Below, piece by piece: positions 32,465-42,643 of a DNA stretch of 64,000 bases. Location of the stretch: assembly GCA_963783945.1 (NCBI GenBank), contig CAWAPS010000032.1, positions 62,001-126,000 on the forward strand, written 5' to 3'. The notes under the pieces were generated by a model that did no database searches, was not told the DNA's origin, and worked only from the letters and a program-made list of their open reading frames with translations. The DNA comes from CAWAPS01 sp963783945 (lineage in GTDB: Bacteria; Actinomycetota; Acidimicrobiia; Acidimicrobiales; Palsa-688). Positions within the stretch are counted from its first letter, which is position 1. The number at the start of each line of letters is the position of its first letter. Position numbers and translations under genes: made by a program.

Positions 32465-33193
32465 ATGATCTCAGTGGTGATGCCGGCCCACAACGAGCAG
32501 GGCTACCTGGGACCGGCAGTCACCGCGGTGGTCGCTGGTCTGCAAGAGCGCGGGGTTACGTTCGAGGTCATCGTGGTGGAGAACGGGTCGACCGACGGCA
32601 CCTGGGCGGAGGCGGAGGCGCTGTCAGAAGGCCACGCGGATGTCACCGCCATGCAGGCACCAAAGCCGGACTACGGCCGGGCTTTGCGCGAGGGGTTCCT
32701 CGAGGCCAAAGGGGACGTCGTCGTGAACTTCGACGTGGACTTCGTGGACCTCGAGTTCCTGGATCAGGCCACTTCGCTCATCGACCGCAGCGGCTGTGCC
32801 ATCGTCGTCGGTTCCAAACGCGGTCCGGGGGCCAAGGACAACCGGACCCCGGCCCGCCAGCTGATCACTGCCGTTTTTTCCGGGATCCTCCGCCACGGCT
32901 TCGGGCTGGGCATCAGCGACACTCACGGGGTCAAGGCCATCCGGCGCACCGCCGCCCTACCCCTCGTCGGGACCTGTCAATTCGGTAAGGACATCTTCGA
33001 CACCGAGTTGATCCTGCGGGCCGAACGGGCCGGCCTGGTCGTGCTCGAAATCCCGGTGACCGTTACTGAGCTCCGCCCGGCCCGTTCATCCATCCTGCGG
33101 AGAATCCCCCGAACCCTCGTCGGGTTGATCCGCCTCCGGATAGGGCTGTGGCGCACGCCGAGAGCGGCGGCCACGCCGGTCCCCGCGGAATAG
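32465..33193 (+). CDS. GT2 polyprenol-phosphate mannosyltransferase-like
   Basis: This 242-residue GT-A glycosyltransferase of the DPM1/Ppm family starts with ISVVMPAHNEQGYLG. It has VVENGSTDGTW and the metal motif NFDVDFVDLEF, then SKRGPGAKDN and the family segment GISDTHGVKAIRR. It probably transfers mannose or glucose from a nucleotide sugar to polyprenol phosphate for cell-envelope glycans. The ATG at 32465 lies in a short divergent promoter region beside lnt, matching a functional link (fused Ppm1 of mycobacteria). No clear C-terminal membrane helix is seen. Confidence 0.85.
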   Translation: MISVVMPAHNEQGYLGPAVTAVVAGLQERGVTFEVIVVENGSTDGTWAEAEALSEGHADVTAMQAPKPDYGRALREGFLEAKGDVVVNFDVDFVDLEFLDQATSLIDRSGCAIVVGSKRGPGAKDNRTPARQLITAVFSGILRHGFGLGISDTHGVKAIRRTAALPLVGTCQFGKDIFDTELILRAERAGLVVLEIPVTVTELRPARSSILRRIPRTLVGLIRLRIGLWRTPRAAATPVPAE

Positions 33194-33224
33194 CCGGGCG
33201 TCCAAGGAGCCCGTCAGGGGGCTG

Positions 33225-33260
33225 GCTGTTCTGGGCTAGCTGTTCTGGGCTAGCTGTTCT
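33225..33260. repeat. 14-bp repeats over the 3' end of the methyltransferase
   Basis: About 2.6 copies of GCTGTTCTGGGCTA lie end to end. On the minus strand the unit repeats the last codons and TAG of the methyltransferase, giving GAACAGCTAG twice, the second 14 nt past the real stop. It is one of several 3'-end duplications in this window. Confidence 0.9.
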
Positions 33261-33891
33261 CGCCTGCCCGTCTCAGCACCCTGAGGCTGCCGCGGCCCAG
33301 TGGCACCTCTTCGAGCCAGTCCCCGGAGCCGAGAGCGGCGCAGTAAAGGTCGTACGGGGGCCGGCCGCCGTCCGCCGGATCAGGAAAGACATCGTGTATC
33401 GCCATGTATCCTCCCGGCGCGACCCGTGGGGTCCAGGCTCGATAGTCGGCCCAGGCCACCTGTTCGCCGTGGCCGCCGTCGATGAAGAGCAGGGCCAGCG
33501 GCGTGGACCAGGTGGCGGCCACCAGGGCCGACTCGCCGACCACCAGAACGACGACGTCCTCCAGGCCGGCTTGCTCCAGCGCTCGGCGAGCAAGGGGCAA
33601 GGTGTCCATCCGCCCCGTGGCCGGGTCTACGACCGACGGGTCGTGATCCCTCCACCCTGCCTGGTTCTCCTCCGAGCCCCGGTGGTGGTCGACGCTGAGC
33701 AGGGTCGAGTGCGACTCCCGCGCCGCCGCACCCAGGTACAGGGCCGATTTGCCACAGTAGGTACCCACCTCGAGGAGAGGTCCAAGACCGGTGGCCCCTG
33801 CGATCAACCCGACGTCGAACAAAGCCAAACCCTCGTCGTCGGGCATGAAACCTTTCGCCGACCGGGCCATGGCGAGCAGGTGCTCGTCCAT
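33250..33891 (-). CDS. Class I SAM-dependent methyltransferase (Methyltransf_24-like)
   Basis: This 213-residue protein has motif I LLEVGTYCGKSALYLGAAA and later LLFIDGGHGEQVAWADYRAW with APGGYMAIHDVF, which is typical of the methyltransferase group that includes sugar and macrolide O-methyltransferases. The D-x-H metal-like residues (FIDGGH and AIHD) are present. It lies beside gtrA and the polyprenol-phosphate mannosyltransferase gene, suggesting envelope glycan modification, though this is unproven. Its stop is inside a 14-bp tandem repeat. Confidence 0.82.
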   Translation of the reverse strand: MDEHLLAMARSAKGFMPDDEGLALFDVGLIAGATGLGPLLEVGTYCGKSALYLGAAARESHSTLLSVDHHRGSEENQAGWRDHDPSVVDPATGRMDTLPLARRALEQAGLEDVVVLVVGESALVAATWSTPLALLFIDGGHGEQVAWADYRAWTPRVAPGGYMAIHDVFPDPADGGRPPYDLYCAALGSGDWLEEVPLGRGSLRVLRRAGENS

Positions 33892-33915
33892 CTCCAGTCA
33901 CTCCCGCCGGGGGCG

Positions 33916-34437
33916 CTAGATCCGAGCTCCGGTGGAAGTTCCGGGGGCGGCAGACTCATCCGCGGGGTCCGCCTGGTGATGGTGTCCGAAGAGCAGCTTG
34001 TTGAAAATGATGAACTTGACAATCCAGAGGACCCCGAACGCGCCGACATAGACGAACAGCACGGACGCTGTCTTCATCGCATGGGTGAAGTTGTGCTGGA
34101 CGGCGTAATGCTCCATGACCCGTACGGCATACGTCGAGAACGCCCAACCCACGAAGGCCAGAGCCCAGAAAGGCACTACCTCCTTCCAGAAGTGGCTGCG
34201 TCCCGTCTTGCCCCACGCCCACTTGCGGTTCATCTCGTAACTCGGGACGGCGCCGATCGCAGTAGCCAGAGTGCTGGCCGTGACCGCGCTCAGTCCGGCT
34301 GCGCCGTAGAAGATGAGCAGACACACGTTGCTGACCGCCAGTGCCACCACGGACGCCATCGAGTACCGGAAGAGCTTTCGACCGGTTGGCGAGCGTATTT
34401 TGGCCAGCATCTCGGGGATGGGATTCGGCACGAGCAC
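33916..34437 (-). CDS. GtrA family membrane protein
   Basis: This 173-residue protein has four hydrophobic helices with GtrA marks, including GRKLFRYSMASVVALAVSN and PSYEMNRKWAWGK. It ends with VLWIVKFIIFNKLLFGHHH. GtrA proteins are small flippases or partners for polyprenol-phosphate sugars, which fits a GT2 polyprenol-phosphate glycosyltransferase two genes away. The GTG at 34437 is the most upstream reasonable start, with no strong ribosome-binding site. Confidence 0.85.
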   Translation of the reverse strand: MLVPNPIPEMLAKIRSPTGRKLFRYSMASVVALAVSNVCLLIFYGAAGLSAVTASTLATAIGAVPSYEMNRKWAWGKTGRSHFWKEVVPFWALAFVGWAFSTYAVRVMEHYAVQHNFTHAMKTASVLFVYVGAFGVLWIVKFIIFNKLLFGHHHQADPADESAAPGTSTGARI

Positions 34438-34490
34438 TCAGGCTACTTGAGAGGTGGTAGGTCTGACGTACCGGGAAGCAAGATGGGGGG

Positions 34491-35366
34491 GTGACGAAGG
34501 CCCTTGACGACCTGGTTGACCTCCTCGATCTCGAAGTTCTGGAGGCGGACTACTTTCGGGGGCACAGCCCGCCGGAGAATCGCATCCGCGTCTTCGGCGG
34601 CCAGGTGGCAGCTCAGGCCCTGATCGCGGCCGGTCGGACGGTCGGCGACGGAACCGGCAACGATCGTCCCGTCCATTCCCTCCACGCCTACTTTCTCCGC
34701 TCCGGTGACCCGAATATCCCGATCCTGTACCAGGTGGACCGCATTCGCGACGGCCGGTCCTTTACCACCCGGAGGGTGGCGGCGATCCAGGGGGGAGAGT
34801 CCATCTTCCACCTGTCCGCCTCGTTCCACGTCCGCGAGGTCGGCGTTAGCCACCAGCAACCGATGCCCGACGTGCCCGACCCCGAGACCCTCCCCACCTG
34901 GTCCGAGGTCATGGCGCCCCACGCTCAGGCTCTCGGTGAGTGGTACCACCGGCCCCGGGCGATCGACGTGCGCCACGTCGGGGGACCGATCCGCACCTCG
35001 CCCGGAGGCTCGATGCAGCGGGCGCCCTCCCACGCCCTGTGGATGCGCACCGACGGCCACCTGCCCGATGACCCCCTGCTGCACGCCTGCCTGGTTGCCT
35101 ACGCCAGCGACATGACCCTCCTCGACACCATCATGCTGCCCCACGGTGTCATGTACGGCGAGGGAACTCAGGCCAGCCTGGACCATGCCATGTGGTTTCA
35201 CCGCCCCTTCCACGCCGACGAGTGGCTGCTTTACGACCAGAGCAGCCCCACCGCTTCAAGCGCCCGGGGCCTGGCCACCGGCACGATATACACCCGCGAC
35301 GGGGCGCTGGCGGTTTCAGTAGTCCAGGAGGGGCTGCTGCGCACGCCGGTACGGACACGGGCGTGA
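34491..35366 (+). CDS. tesB: Acyl-CoA thioesterase II (TesB-like)
   Basis: This 291-residue double-hotdog thioesterase hydrolyses acyl-CoA. Family marks are RVFGGQVAAQALIAAGRTV, VHSLHAYFLRSGDPNIPILY and, in the second hotdog, SLDHAMWFHRPFHADEWLLY followed by DQSSPTASSARGLATG. The aspartate, glutamine and threonine of the active site fall in these segments. GTG 34491 follows a GGGGGG run. It diverges from gtrA and converges with gltA, with 29-bp tandem repeats between the two stops. Confidence 0.92.
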   Translation: MTKALDDLVDLLDLEVLEADYFRGHSPPENRIRVFGGQVAAQALIAAGRTVGDGTGNDRPVHSLHAYFLRSGDPNIPILYQVDRIRDGRSFTTRRVAAIQGGESIFHLSASFHVREVGVSHQQPMPDVPDPETLPTWSEVMAPHAQALGEWYHRPRAIDVRHVGGPIRTSPGGSMQRAPSHALWMRTDGHLPDDPLLHACLVAYASDMTLLDTIMLPHGVMYGEGTQASLDHAMWFHRPFHADEWLLYDQSSPTASSARGLATGTIYTRDGALAVSVVQEGLLRTPVRTRA

Positions 35367-35411
35367 GGTCGCCGGTCCCTCGGCCGAGGACGCGGTTTGG
35401 TACGAGGACGA

Positions 35412-35485
35412 ACGGTCGCGGTGGGCCGCGACCCGGCCAGACGGTCGCGGTGGGCCGCGACCCGGCCAGACGGTCGCGGTGGGCC
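35412..35485. repeat. 29-bp tandem repeats downstream of gltA
   Basis: About 2.5 copies of a 29-bp unit (begins ACGGTCGCGGTGGGCCGCGA) occupy the gap between the convergent tesB and gltA stops, the last partial copy ending 8 nt from the gltA stop. Unlike the repeats after groEL, moaD and hemY, this unit does not contain coding sequence. Confidence 0.95.
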
Positions 35486-35492
35486 CGGACGA

Positions 35493-36764
<1,272 letters not shown>

Positions 36765-36922
36765 TGCTCCCCCTAAAGGACTCAAGGCAAAAAGGGTCAT
36801 TCGCATGCTATCGCCGATGCGGCCTTCACTACCTAGCCCGGGTGACCGGGCAGGTATGGGGGCGAGGCTTTCGCCAACCCAAGTAAGCGAGACTCCGGCG
36901 ATTTTTGGGGCATGATGCTGCG

Positions 36923-37216
36923 ATGCCCGACGAAGCTCCCGACCTCGGTTCGATCCGGACGCAGATAGACGACGTCGACCGCAGACTCGTGGCCCTGCTC
37001 GCGGCGCGATCCCGCCTGGTGGATCAGGTCGTTCACTACAAGCGGGCCCACCATATGGCCGTCGTCGACCGGGCCCGGGAGGACGTGATGCTCGCCCAGA
37101 TCGGCGAGCTGGCCAAGGAGGAGGGGCTCGACCCTCGGGTGGCCCAGCAGGTCCTGCGGACCATCATCGACGGGTTCACCCTGCTCGAGGTGGAGGAGCT
37201 CGGCCCCGACGTCTGA
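36923..37216 (+). CDS. Chorismate mutase, AroQ type
   Basis: This 97-residue all-helical protein converts chorismate to prephenate. The AroQ signature is RTQIDDVDRRLVALLAARSR, with the catalytic residues of the long first helix, then VVHYKR and DRAREDVMLAQIG. Length equals the free-standing AroQ-alpha/beta domain. It has no transit or signal peptide. The ATG at 36923 is best by homology; in-frame codons a few triplets upstream are possible. Confidence 0.88.
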   Translation: MPDEAPDLGSIRTQIDDVDRRLVALLAARSRLVDQVVHYKRAHHMAVVDRAREDVMLAQIGELAKEEGLDPRVAQQVLRTIIDGFTLLEVEELGPDV

Positions 37217-37234
37217 GGCGGCCCGGAGGTGCCG

Positions 37235-37984
37235 TCAGTGCACCAGGTTGAGACCGCTGTCGACCACCCAGATCTCTCCGGTCACCAGATCGGAAGTCAC
37301 CTGGGCCAGCACCACATGGGCTACGTCCTCCGGCTGGACCACCCTGCGCATAGGGGTGATGGCCCGGACGCCCGCTTTGAGATCGTGCCAGTCGGCGGTC
37401 CACGGGGTGTCCACCAGGCCTGGCGCCACTGCGTTGACCCGCACCTCGGGCCCGAGCACGGCCGCCAGGAGGCGGGTCTGCTGGTGCAGAGCGGCTTTGC
37501 TGCACGCGTAGGGGATGGAAGAACCGCCCAGCCGTATGCCGGCCAGGGAACCCACATTCACGATGACCCCGCCTGCCGGGGCGGCGCGGAGGTGAGGCAG
37601 CGCCGCGGTGACCAGCACGAACGGGGCGATCACGTTGGTTGCCAGTATCTCGGTCCATACCTCAGGGGTGGCGGCGTCGAGATCGGCGTGGGGTATGACT
37701 CGGGTGGTCGCGGCGTTATTGACCAGGATGTCGAGGCGGCCGAGCTCCTCTACCACCCCGTTCACGAGAGCCCGGGCCGCGCCGTGATCGGCCACGTCGG
37801 CTTGGCGGTACCGGCCGCCCAGGTCGCCCGCCAGGGCTTCACCGGCTGCAACCGAGCCGCGGGAGTTGACGACGACGGTGGCCCCTTGCGCCGACAGGGC
37901 ACGAGCCACCGCCGCCCCTATCCCGCTGGCCGAACCGGTCACGAGAGCGACCCGGCCGTCGAGGGGCCCCTCCTGGCCGCTCAT
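37235..37984 (-). CDS. Short-chain dehydrogenase/reductase
   Basis: This 249-residue classical SDR has TGSASGIGAA for the NAD(P) fold, NNAAT, the catalytic Ser in VNVGSLAG, and Tyr-x3-Lys in YACSKAAL. It reduces or oxidises an alcohol/ketone whose identity is not visible. Its ATG overlaps the stop of a GNAT gene (ATGA), indicating a two-gene operon. Confidence 0.93.
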   Translation of the reverse strand: MSGQEGPLDGRVALVTGSASGIGAAVARALSAQGATVVVNSRGSVAAGEALAGDLGGRYRQADVADHGAARALVNGVVEELGRLDILVNNAATTRVIPHADLDAATPEVWTEILATNVIAPFVLVTAALPHLRAAPAGGVIVNVGSLAGIRLGGSSIPYACSKAALHQQTRLLAAVLGPEVRVNAVAPGLVDTPWTADWHDLKAGVRAITPMRRVVQPEDVAHVVLAQVTSDLVTGEIWVVDSGLNLVH

Positions 37985-38421
37985 GCCTGCAGGTCGTACC
38001 GGTACAGGTTAGTTTCCCGCTTGACGAATCCCAACTTCTGATAGAGCCGGTTGGCCGCCAGGCGCGAGGGCCTCGACGTGAGCTCGACGGTCCGGGCGCC
38101 GGCCGCGGCCGCGGCCCGCAGGGCGTCGCGGGTCAGCTGTTCTCCGCAGCCGCGACCCTGGGCCTCCTCGGCCACGATGACGTCCTCGATCCAGGCCCGC
38201 ACACCGGTCGGGATGCGGAACATGGCGAGAGTGAGCGTGCCGACGATCGGCCCCTCGTCGCCGTCGCGCGCCACGAATAGCGTGGTGGCCGGGCATCCGA
38301 CGATCTCGGCCACGTCGACCCGACCGGGGGTGGGGGCGCTCGTGGAGAGAACCGGGAGCATGCGGCCCATGGCTTCGACCAGTTCGTCGGTCGTCTCCTT
38401 CGCCGCCTCTATGACGAACAC
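37981..38421 (-). CDS. GNAT family N-acetyltransferase
   Basis: This 146-residue protein has the GNAT acetyl-CoA motif A in VIVAEEAQGRGCGEQLTRDAL (V-x-x-x-x-Q/R-x-x-G-x-G/A). Motif B follows around RLYQKLGFVKRETNLYRYDL. The substrate is unknown. It starts with GTG and leads the GNAT-SDR pair, with a 4-nt overlap into the SDR start. Confidence 0.88.
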   Translation of the reverse strand: MFVIEAAKETTDELVEAMGRMLPVLSTSAPTPGRVDVAEIVGCPATTLFVARDGDEGPIVGTLTLAMFRIPTGVRAWIEDVIVAEEAQGRGCGEQLTRDALRAAAAAGARTVELTSRPSRLAANRLYQKLGFVKRETNLYRYDLQA

Positions 38422-38432
38422 GCTGGCGGACT

Positions 38433-39767
38433 CTAGCGGGGCTTCGTGGCCACACGCGATCCGGGCGGTGAGGCCTGCGCCGGCTCCATCGAGCCGGCGA
38501 CCTGGTTACGGAAATCCGGAAGGAGCAAGGCGAGAACTCCGGCCCCGGCCACACAGGCCACGCCGCCGGTCACGACCGAGAAGGTGACCCCTACCGCCTC
38601 GGCCACCAGCCCCGCCTCCAGGTCGCCCAACCGGGGTCCGCCCTGCACGACAGCTATCTGTATGGCCGACAGGCGGCCTCTGAGGGTATCGGGCACTCTC
38701 GACTGCAGGATCGTGCTGCGGAACACCGCGGACAGAACATCGGCCCATCCGGCCACGGCCAGCAGAGCCAGGGCAACCCACAGCTCGCGCGCCAGACCGA
38801 ACCCCACGATCGCGGCCCCCCACAGGATGACCGCGATGATCACCGCCCGACCCTGCCGGCGCACGCCTTTCACCCACCCGGTGGTCAGGGCTCCCGCCAG
38901 GGCCCCAGCGCCCGGCGCGGCATAAAGGAACCCCACCGCTCTGGCCCCGCCGTGAAACACGTCGAGCCCGATCGCCGGAAACAGGGCCCTCGGCATCCCG
39001 AAGACCATGGCGTTGATGTCGAGCAGGTACACCCCCTGGATCACCTGGCGGCCTCTCACGTACGAGAACCCCTCGGCGATCGACTTCCAGCCGGTCCGCA
39101 CCCCCCCGCCGGCCGGTGGCATCGAAGGCAAGGCCAGGACCGACGCCAACGATACGACGAAGGTCGCCACATCGAGCCAGTACACCGTGGCCAGCCCCCC
39201 GCTCGCGAGGATGATCCCGGCGACCGCAGGGCCGACGACGAGGCCCAGCTGGAACTGGGCCTGCCACAGAGCGAATGCCGGCACCAGATCGTCCTGGCCA
39301 ACCATGCGGGGAATGGCGGCGTTGAACGTAGGCCGGTCGAACCCGGCTATACCCCCAGCCGCCGCGGTCAGGACGAAGAGGGGCCACAACGACGGCTCGG
39401 CGAGGCCGCCGTTGACCGCGAGTCCGGCGCTGGTCAGGGCAAAAAGGGACTCGGTAATCAGAAGGACCTTGCGCCGATCGTGGGCGTCGGCCACGGCGCC
39501 GCCGATCAGTGAGCAGACGAGCAGAGGGACCAGCTGGGTCAGGCTGACGAGCCCGACGGCCAGCGATGAGTGGGTGAGCCGGAACACCTGGTACGGCACA
39601 GCCACCGCGGTGAGCTGGGATCCGAGGGTGGAAACTCCCTGGCCAGCGATGAGTATCCGGAAACTCCGCGAGCGCCGCAGCGGACCGAGGTCGACCAGGA
39701 GGCGGCGTCGAGGCACAGAGACGGAGGCTATCCAGGGAGGGGCGAAGCACCAGCGGGGACGGTTCAT
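38433..39767 (-). CDS. MFS transporter, MFS_3/EntS-like
   Basis: This roughly 444-residue membrane protein has 12 predicted helices and an MFS motif A variant in GGAVADAHDRRKVLL. The pattern with GQGVSTLGSQLTAVAVPYQV near the N-terminus, and the later RGRLSAIQIAVVQGGPRLGD, matches the MFS_3 group that includes enterobactin exporters. Its cargo is unknown. The start is uncertain: the ATG at 39767 is plausible, and a GTG further in (VPRRRLLVDLG) is also possible. It diverges from a PAC2 gene. Confidence 0.83.
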   Translation of the reverse strand: MNRPRWCFAPPWIASVSVPRRRLLVDLGPLRRSRSFRILIAGQGVSTLGSQLTAVAVPYQVFRLTHSSLAVGLVSLTQLVPLLVCSLIGGAVADAHDRRKVLLITESLFALTSAGLAVNGGLAEPSLWPLFVLTAAAGGIAGFDRPTFNAAIPRMVGQDDLVPAFALWQAQFQLGLVVGPAVAGIILASGGLATVYWLDVATFVVSLASVLALPSMPPAGGGVRTGWKSIAEGFSYVRGRQVIQGVYLLDINAMVFGMPRALFPAIGLDVFHGGARAVGFLYAAPGAGALAGALTTGWVKGVRRQGRAVIIAVILWGAAIVGFGLARELWVALALLAVAGWADVLSAVFRSTILQSRVPDTLRGRLSAIQIAVVQGGPRLGDLEAGLVAEAVGVTFSVVTGGVACVAGAGVLALLLPDFRNQVAGSMEPAQASPPGSRVATKPR

Positions 39768-39820
39768 ACGAGTGGACAAGGAGACCAACAGGGCTACGAC
39801 GGCCGCGGTACGGTCGTGAC

Positions 39821-40714
39821 ATGGAGGACAGGGATTTGGTGCACTGGGAAAGTCGTCCGGTTCTGCGCCGGCCTCTCCTGGTGATCGCCTTCGAGGGCTG
39901 GAACGACGCCGGCGATGCGTCCTCCATCGCTCTCCGCCACCTGGCCCGGGCGTGGAAGGCGGAGCGGTTCGCCACCATCGACGCCGAGGAGTTCTACGAC
40001 TTCACCGTGACCCGCCCGCAGGTTCGCCTGACCGAGGAGGGCGAGCGCCGGATCGATTGGCCCGACATCGAGCTGCTCGCCGCCGATGTCCCCGGGTCGG
40101 CCCATGATCTCGTGGTCCTCAGAGGGGTCGAACCCCAACTGCGCTGGCGCACCTTCTCCTCCACGGTCGTGTCGGTGGCCAAGGCGGTGTCCGCCGAGCT
40201 GGCAGTCATTCTCGGATCGCTGCTCGCGGACGTCGCGCACACCCGGCCGGTGCGGGTTTCGGGCACAACCGACGATCGCGAGCTGGCCACCCGGCTCGGG
40301 CTCACCCCACCCTCCTACGAAGGACCGACCGGTATCGTCGGGGTCCTGCACGAGGCTCTGCGCGTGAGCGGGATCCCCTCGGCGTCGTTCTGGGCCGCAG
40401 TGCCCCACTACGTCCACCAAATGCCCTCGCCGAAGGCGGCGCTGGCCCTGGTCGAGCGGTCAGCCGCCCTCCTCGGAGCGCCGGTCGACTCGGTCGACCT
40501 GCGGGCCGCCGCGATCGACTACGAACGGCAGATCAGCGAGAGAATCGCCGACGACGAGGACGCGGCGGCCTACGTCGCCCAGCTCGAGGACGCTGAGGAC
40601 ACCGGCTGGGACGACGTCGATCCGAGCGGGCCGCCGCGGCTCCAGCTCGGCAGTATCGACGAGCTGGCCGCGGAGGTCGAGCGCTTTCTCCGCGACCATC
40701 CACGCGACCAGTAG
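39821..40714 (+). CDS. PAC2 family protein
   Basis: This 297-residue protein has the PAC2 (proteasome assembly chaperone 2-like) profile, with PLLVIAFEGWNDAGDASSIA near the start and GPTGIVGVLHEALRVSGIPS in the middle. Actinobacterial members such as Rv2125 are conserved and linked to the proteasome system by family name only. No proteasome genes are seen nearby. The stop codon TAG supplies the G of the next gene's GTG, so the two are tightly coupled. Confidence 0.9.
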   Translation: MEDRDLVHWESRPVLRRPLLVIAFEGWNDAGDASSIALRHLARAWKAERFATIDAEEFYDFTVTRPQVRLTEEGERRIDWPDIELLAADVPGSAHDLVVLRGVEPQLRWRTFSSTVVSVAKAVSAELAVILGSLLADVAHTRPVRVSGTTDDRELATRLGLTPPSYEGPTGIVGVLHEALRVSGIPSASFWAAVPHYVHQMPSPKAALALVERSAALLGAPVDSVDLRAAAIDYERQISERIADDEDAAAYVAQLEDAEDTGWDDVDPSGPPRLQLGSIDELAAEVERFLRDHPRDQ

Positions 40715-41196
40715 TGGCGCGCCCGACGCCCCGGCTGGTCTCAGCCGCGGTGTGGCAGGCCCGCCCAGAAGTGATCGTGGCCCTCGACGATCGCTTCGGG
40801 GAGCCGGTTGACGCCTACGTGAACGGGTCCCAGGTCTGGTTGCGCCATGACGGCCCCGCAGGCATGGTCCTCGAGTGGCGGCTGCACCCGGTCGCCGGCT
40901 ACCAGCGCCCGGCCGCCACCGGCACCTACGAGGTCTTCGCCGCCACCGCGCTGGCGCTCGCAACCGGGGCCGAGCCGCCGGCTCCGCTCGACCGGCTGTG
41001 GGACGGCCTGGAGGTGTTCGCGGCCTACGGGGACGAGATCGAGCCGCAGCCACTGGTGGCGGCCGCGATCGCCGCCCTGGGCCTCGACCCCGACGCATCC
41101 GGGCTGGTCGACCACCAGTCGATCGCCGACCGGTGGGAAAGATCGGGCGGACAGGTGTCGATCGTCGACGACCTCCTCATTCAGCTGCGGCCCTGA
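40714..41196 (+). CDS. Conserved hypothetical protein coupled to PAC2
   Basis: This 160-residue acidic protein has no domain I can name. It begins MARPTPRLVSAAVWQARPEV and is globular-looking with a mixed composition. Its GTG shares a base with the PAC2 stop, so translation is coupled and a functional tie to PAC2 is likely. Confidence 0.65.
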   Translation: MARPTPRLVSAAVWQARPEVIVALDDRFGEPVDAYVNGSQVWLRHDGPAGMVLEWRLHPVAGYQRPAATGTYEVFAATALALATGAEPPAPLDRLWDGLEVFAAYGDEIEPQPLVAAAIAALGLDPDASGLVDHQSIADRWERSGGQVSIVDDLLIQLRP

Positions 41197-41272
41197 GGGC
41201 CCTGAGTGTCGCGGGTGCCGTGAGCGCCCCGCCGGAAAACCCGCCCGGCCGCGGATCCTTGACTTCCCCCCA

Positions 41273-41893
41273 TCACGAGCGCCGCTCCGGGGACGACCCG
41301 TAGTGGATGTCCACCTGGCGGAGCACCCAACCGAACCGGGCCAGGCCGTCGACCGATTCGACCGGGACGAGATCCTCGGCGCCGGCGGCCAGGTCGTGGG
41401 CCCGCTTGGTCAGGCAGCGCACGAAACCCTCCCACACCGGACTGGAAACGGCGCGGATCAACTCGAAGCCGCGGCGGCTGGCCTTGACGACCCGGGTCAA
41501 CAGATCCCGTGGAGGCGACCCCCGGCGCAGCGGTGGAAGGGTTCCGAGGACCGGCACATCGACGGCTCCGTACGCCTTTGGGTCGGCCTCGACCACCATG
41601 TGCGCGGCGTAGGCCCGGCCGACGATCTGCACCCCCATCTGAGGAGACAGCGACGGGATGGGGCGCCCGACCCGCTCCAGGTATTCGAGGGCCAGCGGGG
41701 CGGTCAGAGAGCTGAGAGATGCGAGGAAGTGCATCTCGACGTCGACCGCGGCGTCGAGTTGGCGGGCTACCGGGCCATCCCGGCCAAGCTGCAGCAGGCA
41801 GTCATCGAGAGCAGGCTGATCGATTCTCATCTCGGCCGGGCGAACCGCCACGGACTGCCGCCATCGCGCCGACATCTCGCCGAAGTCCGGCAC
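41273..41893 (-). CDS. Hypothetical protein
   Basis: This 206-residue protein has no motif I recognise. It contains one likely amphipathic helical stretch and the segment SLSPQMGVQIVGRAYAAHMV. It sits 9 nt after the NUDIX gene stop, in the same direction, and may be part of the NUDIX-CoA-disulfide-reductase group. The start is uncertain, since an internal ATG at MRIDQPALDD is possible. Confidence 0.55.
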   Translation of the reverse strand: MPDFGEMSARWRQSVAVRPAEMRIDQPALDDCLLQLGRDGPVARQLDAAVDVEMHFLASLSSLTAPLALEYLERVGRPIPSLSPQMGVQIVGRAYAAHMVVEADPKAYGAVDVPVLGTLPPLRRGSPPRDLLTRVVKASRRGFELIRAVSSPVWEGFVRCLTKRAHDLAAGAEDLVPVESVDGLARFGWVLRQVDIHYGSSPERRS

Positions 41894-41902
41894 CGGCGAC
41901 GC

Positions 41903-42643
41903 CTACTTCCGCCAGATCGATGAGCGGGGCAGATCGAATTCGACGTCGAGCGGCTTGCCCCGGATGGCTTCGAACGCCATGTTCTTCCAGTAGCCCGCTC
42001 CGGCCAGGGGCTCGGGCATATCGCTCTCGGTGAACCACCCGACGTCGCTGGTCTCGAGCGGGTGCGGGCTGAGCTCCCCGCCCAAGGCCCGGCAGTGGAA
42101 CACGAGTGAATAGAACGGAAGACCCCGGGAACCGAGGCGCAGGCCGTCAATGACGGCGATCAGCCTGAGCGGTTCCACCAGGATGCCGGTCTCCTCTTCC
42201 ACTTCTTTGACCACAACCTCAGCGGGCGAGTAGCCGACATCGGCCCAGCCGGTCGGGTAGAGCCAGACACCGGAATCGGCGCGCTGGATCAGCAGGATCT
42301 GATTCCGATCATTGCCGACGATGGCTCCTACCGCGACCTTGGGGGTGACGTAGCCGGCCACGCCCTGGCCCACGCTGTTCAGCCATCCGGCCACCACCTC
42401 GGCCTCGTCGAAGCGACCTCCTTCGTGGTTGGCGGCCACCCGGATGTCGGCTGCCACCTTGAGCACCTCCTCGAACCGCTCGCGCTCGTAGAGGCTCTGG
42501 GTGAAGGCCAAACCCGTGCGGGCGATCCCCGCCAGCGCCTCGCTCCATCGGACGAGGTCCAGGTCTGTGACCCGATTCTCCGGCATCGGGTCCGAGACTA
42601 CCGCCGGATCCTGAGCCTCCTGGCGTGCGTCATATTCGCTCAC
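41903..42643 (-). CDS. NUDIX hydrolase with N-terminal extension
   Basis: This 246-residue protein has a NUDIX box around GYSPAEVVVKEVEEETGILV (Gx5Ex7REUxEExGU with Lys for Arg). The roughly 100-residue N-terminal part is typical of the larger NUDIX proteins with an N-terminal alpha-helical domain. It probably hydrolyses a nucleoside diphosphate derivative. The GTG start at 42643 overlaps the stop of the CoA-disulfide-reductase-like gene (GTGA). Confidence 0.85.
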   Translation of the reverse strand: MSEYDARQEAQDPAVVSDPMPENRVTDLDLVRWSEALAGIARTGLAFTQSLYERERFEEVLKVAADIRVAANHEGGRFDEAEVVAGWLNSVGQGVAGYVTPKVAVGAIVGNDRNQILLIQRADSGVWLYPTGWADVGYSPAEVVVKEVEEETGILVEPLRLIAVIDGLRLGSRGLPFYSLVFHCRALGGELSPHPLETSDVGWFTESDMPEPLAGAGYWKNMAFEAIRGKPLDVEFDLPRSSIWRK

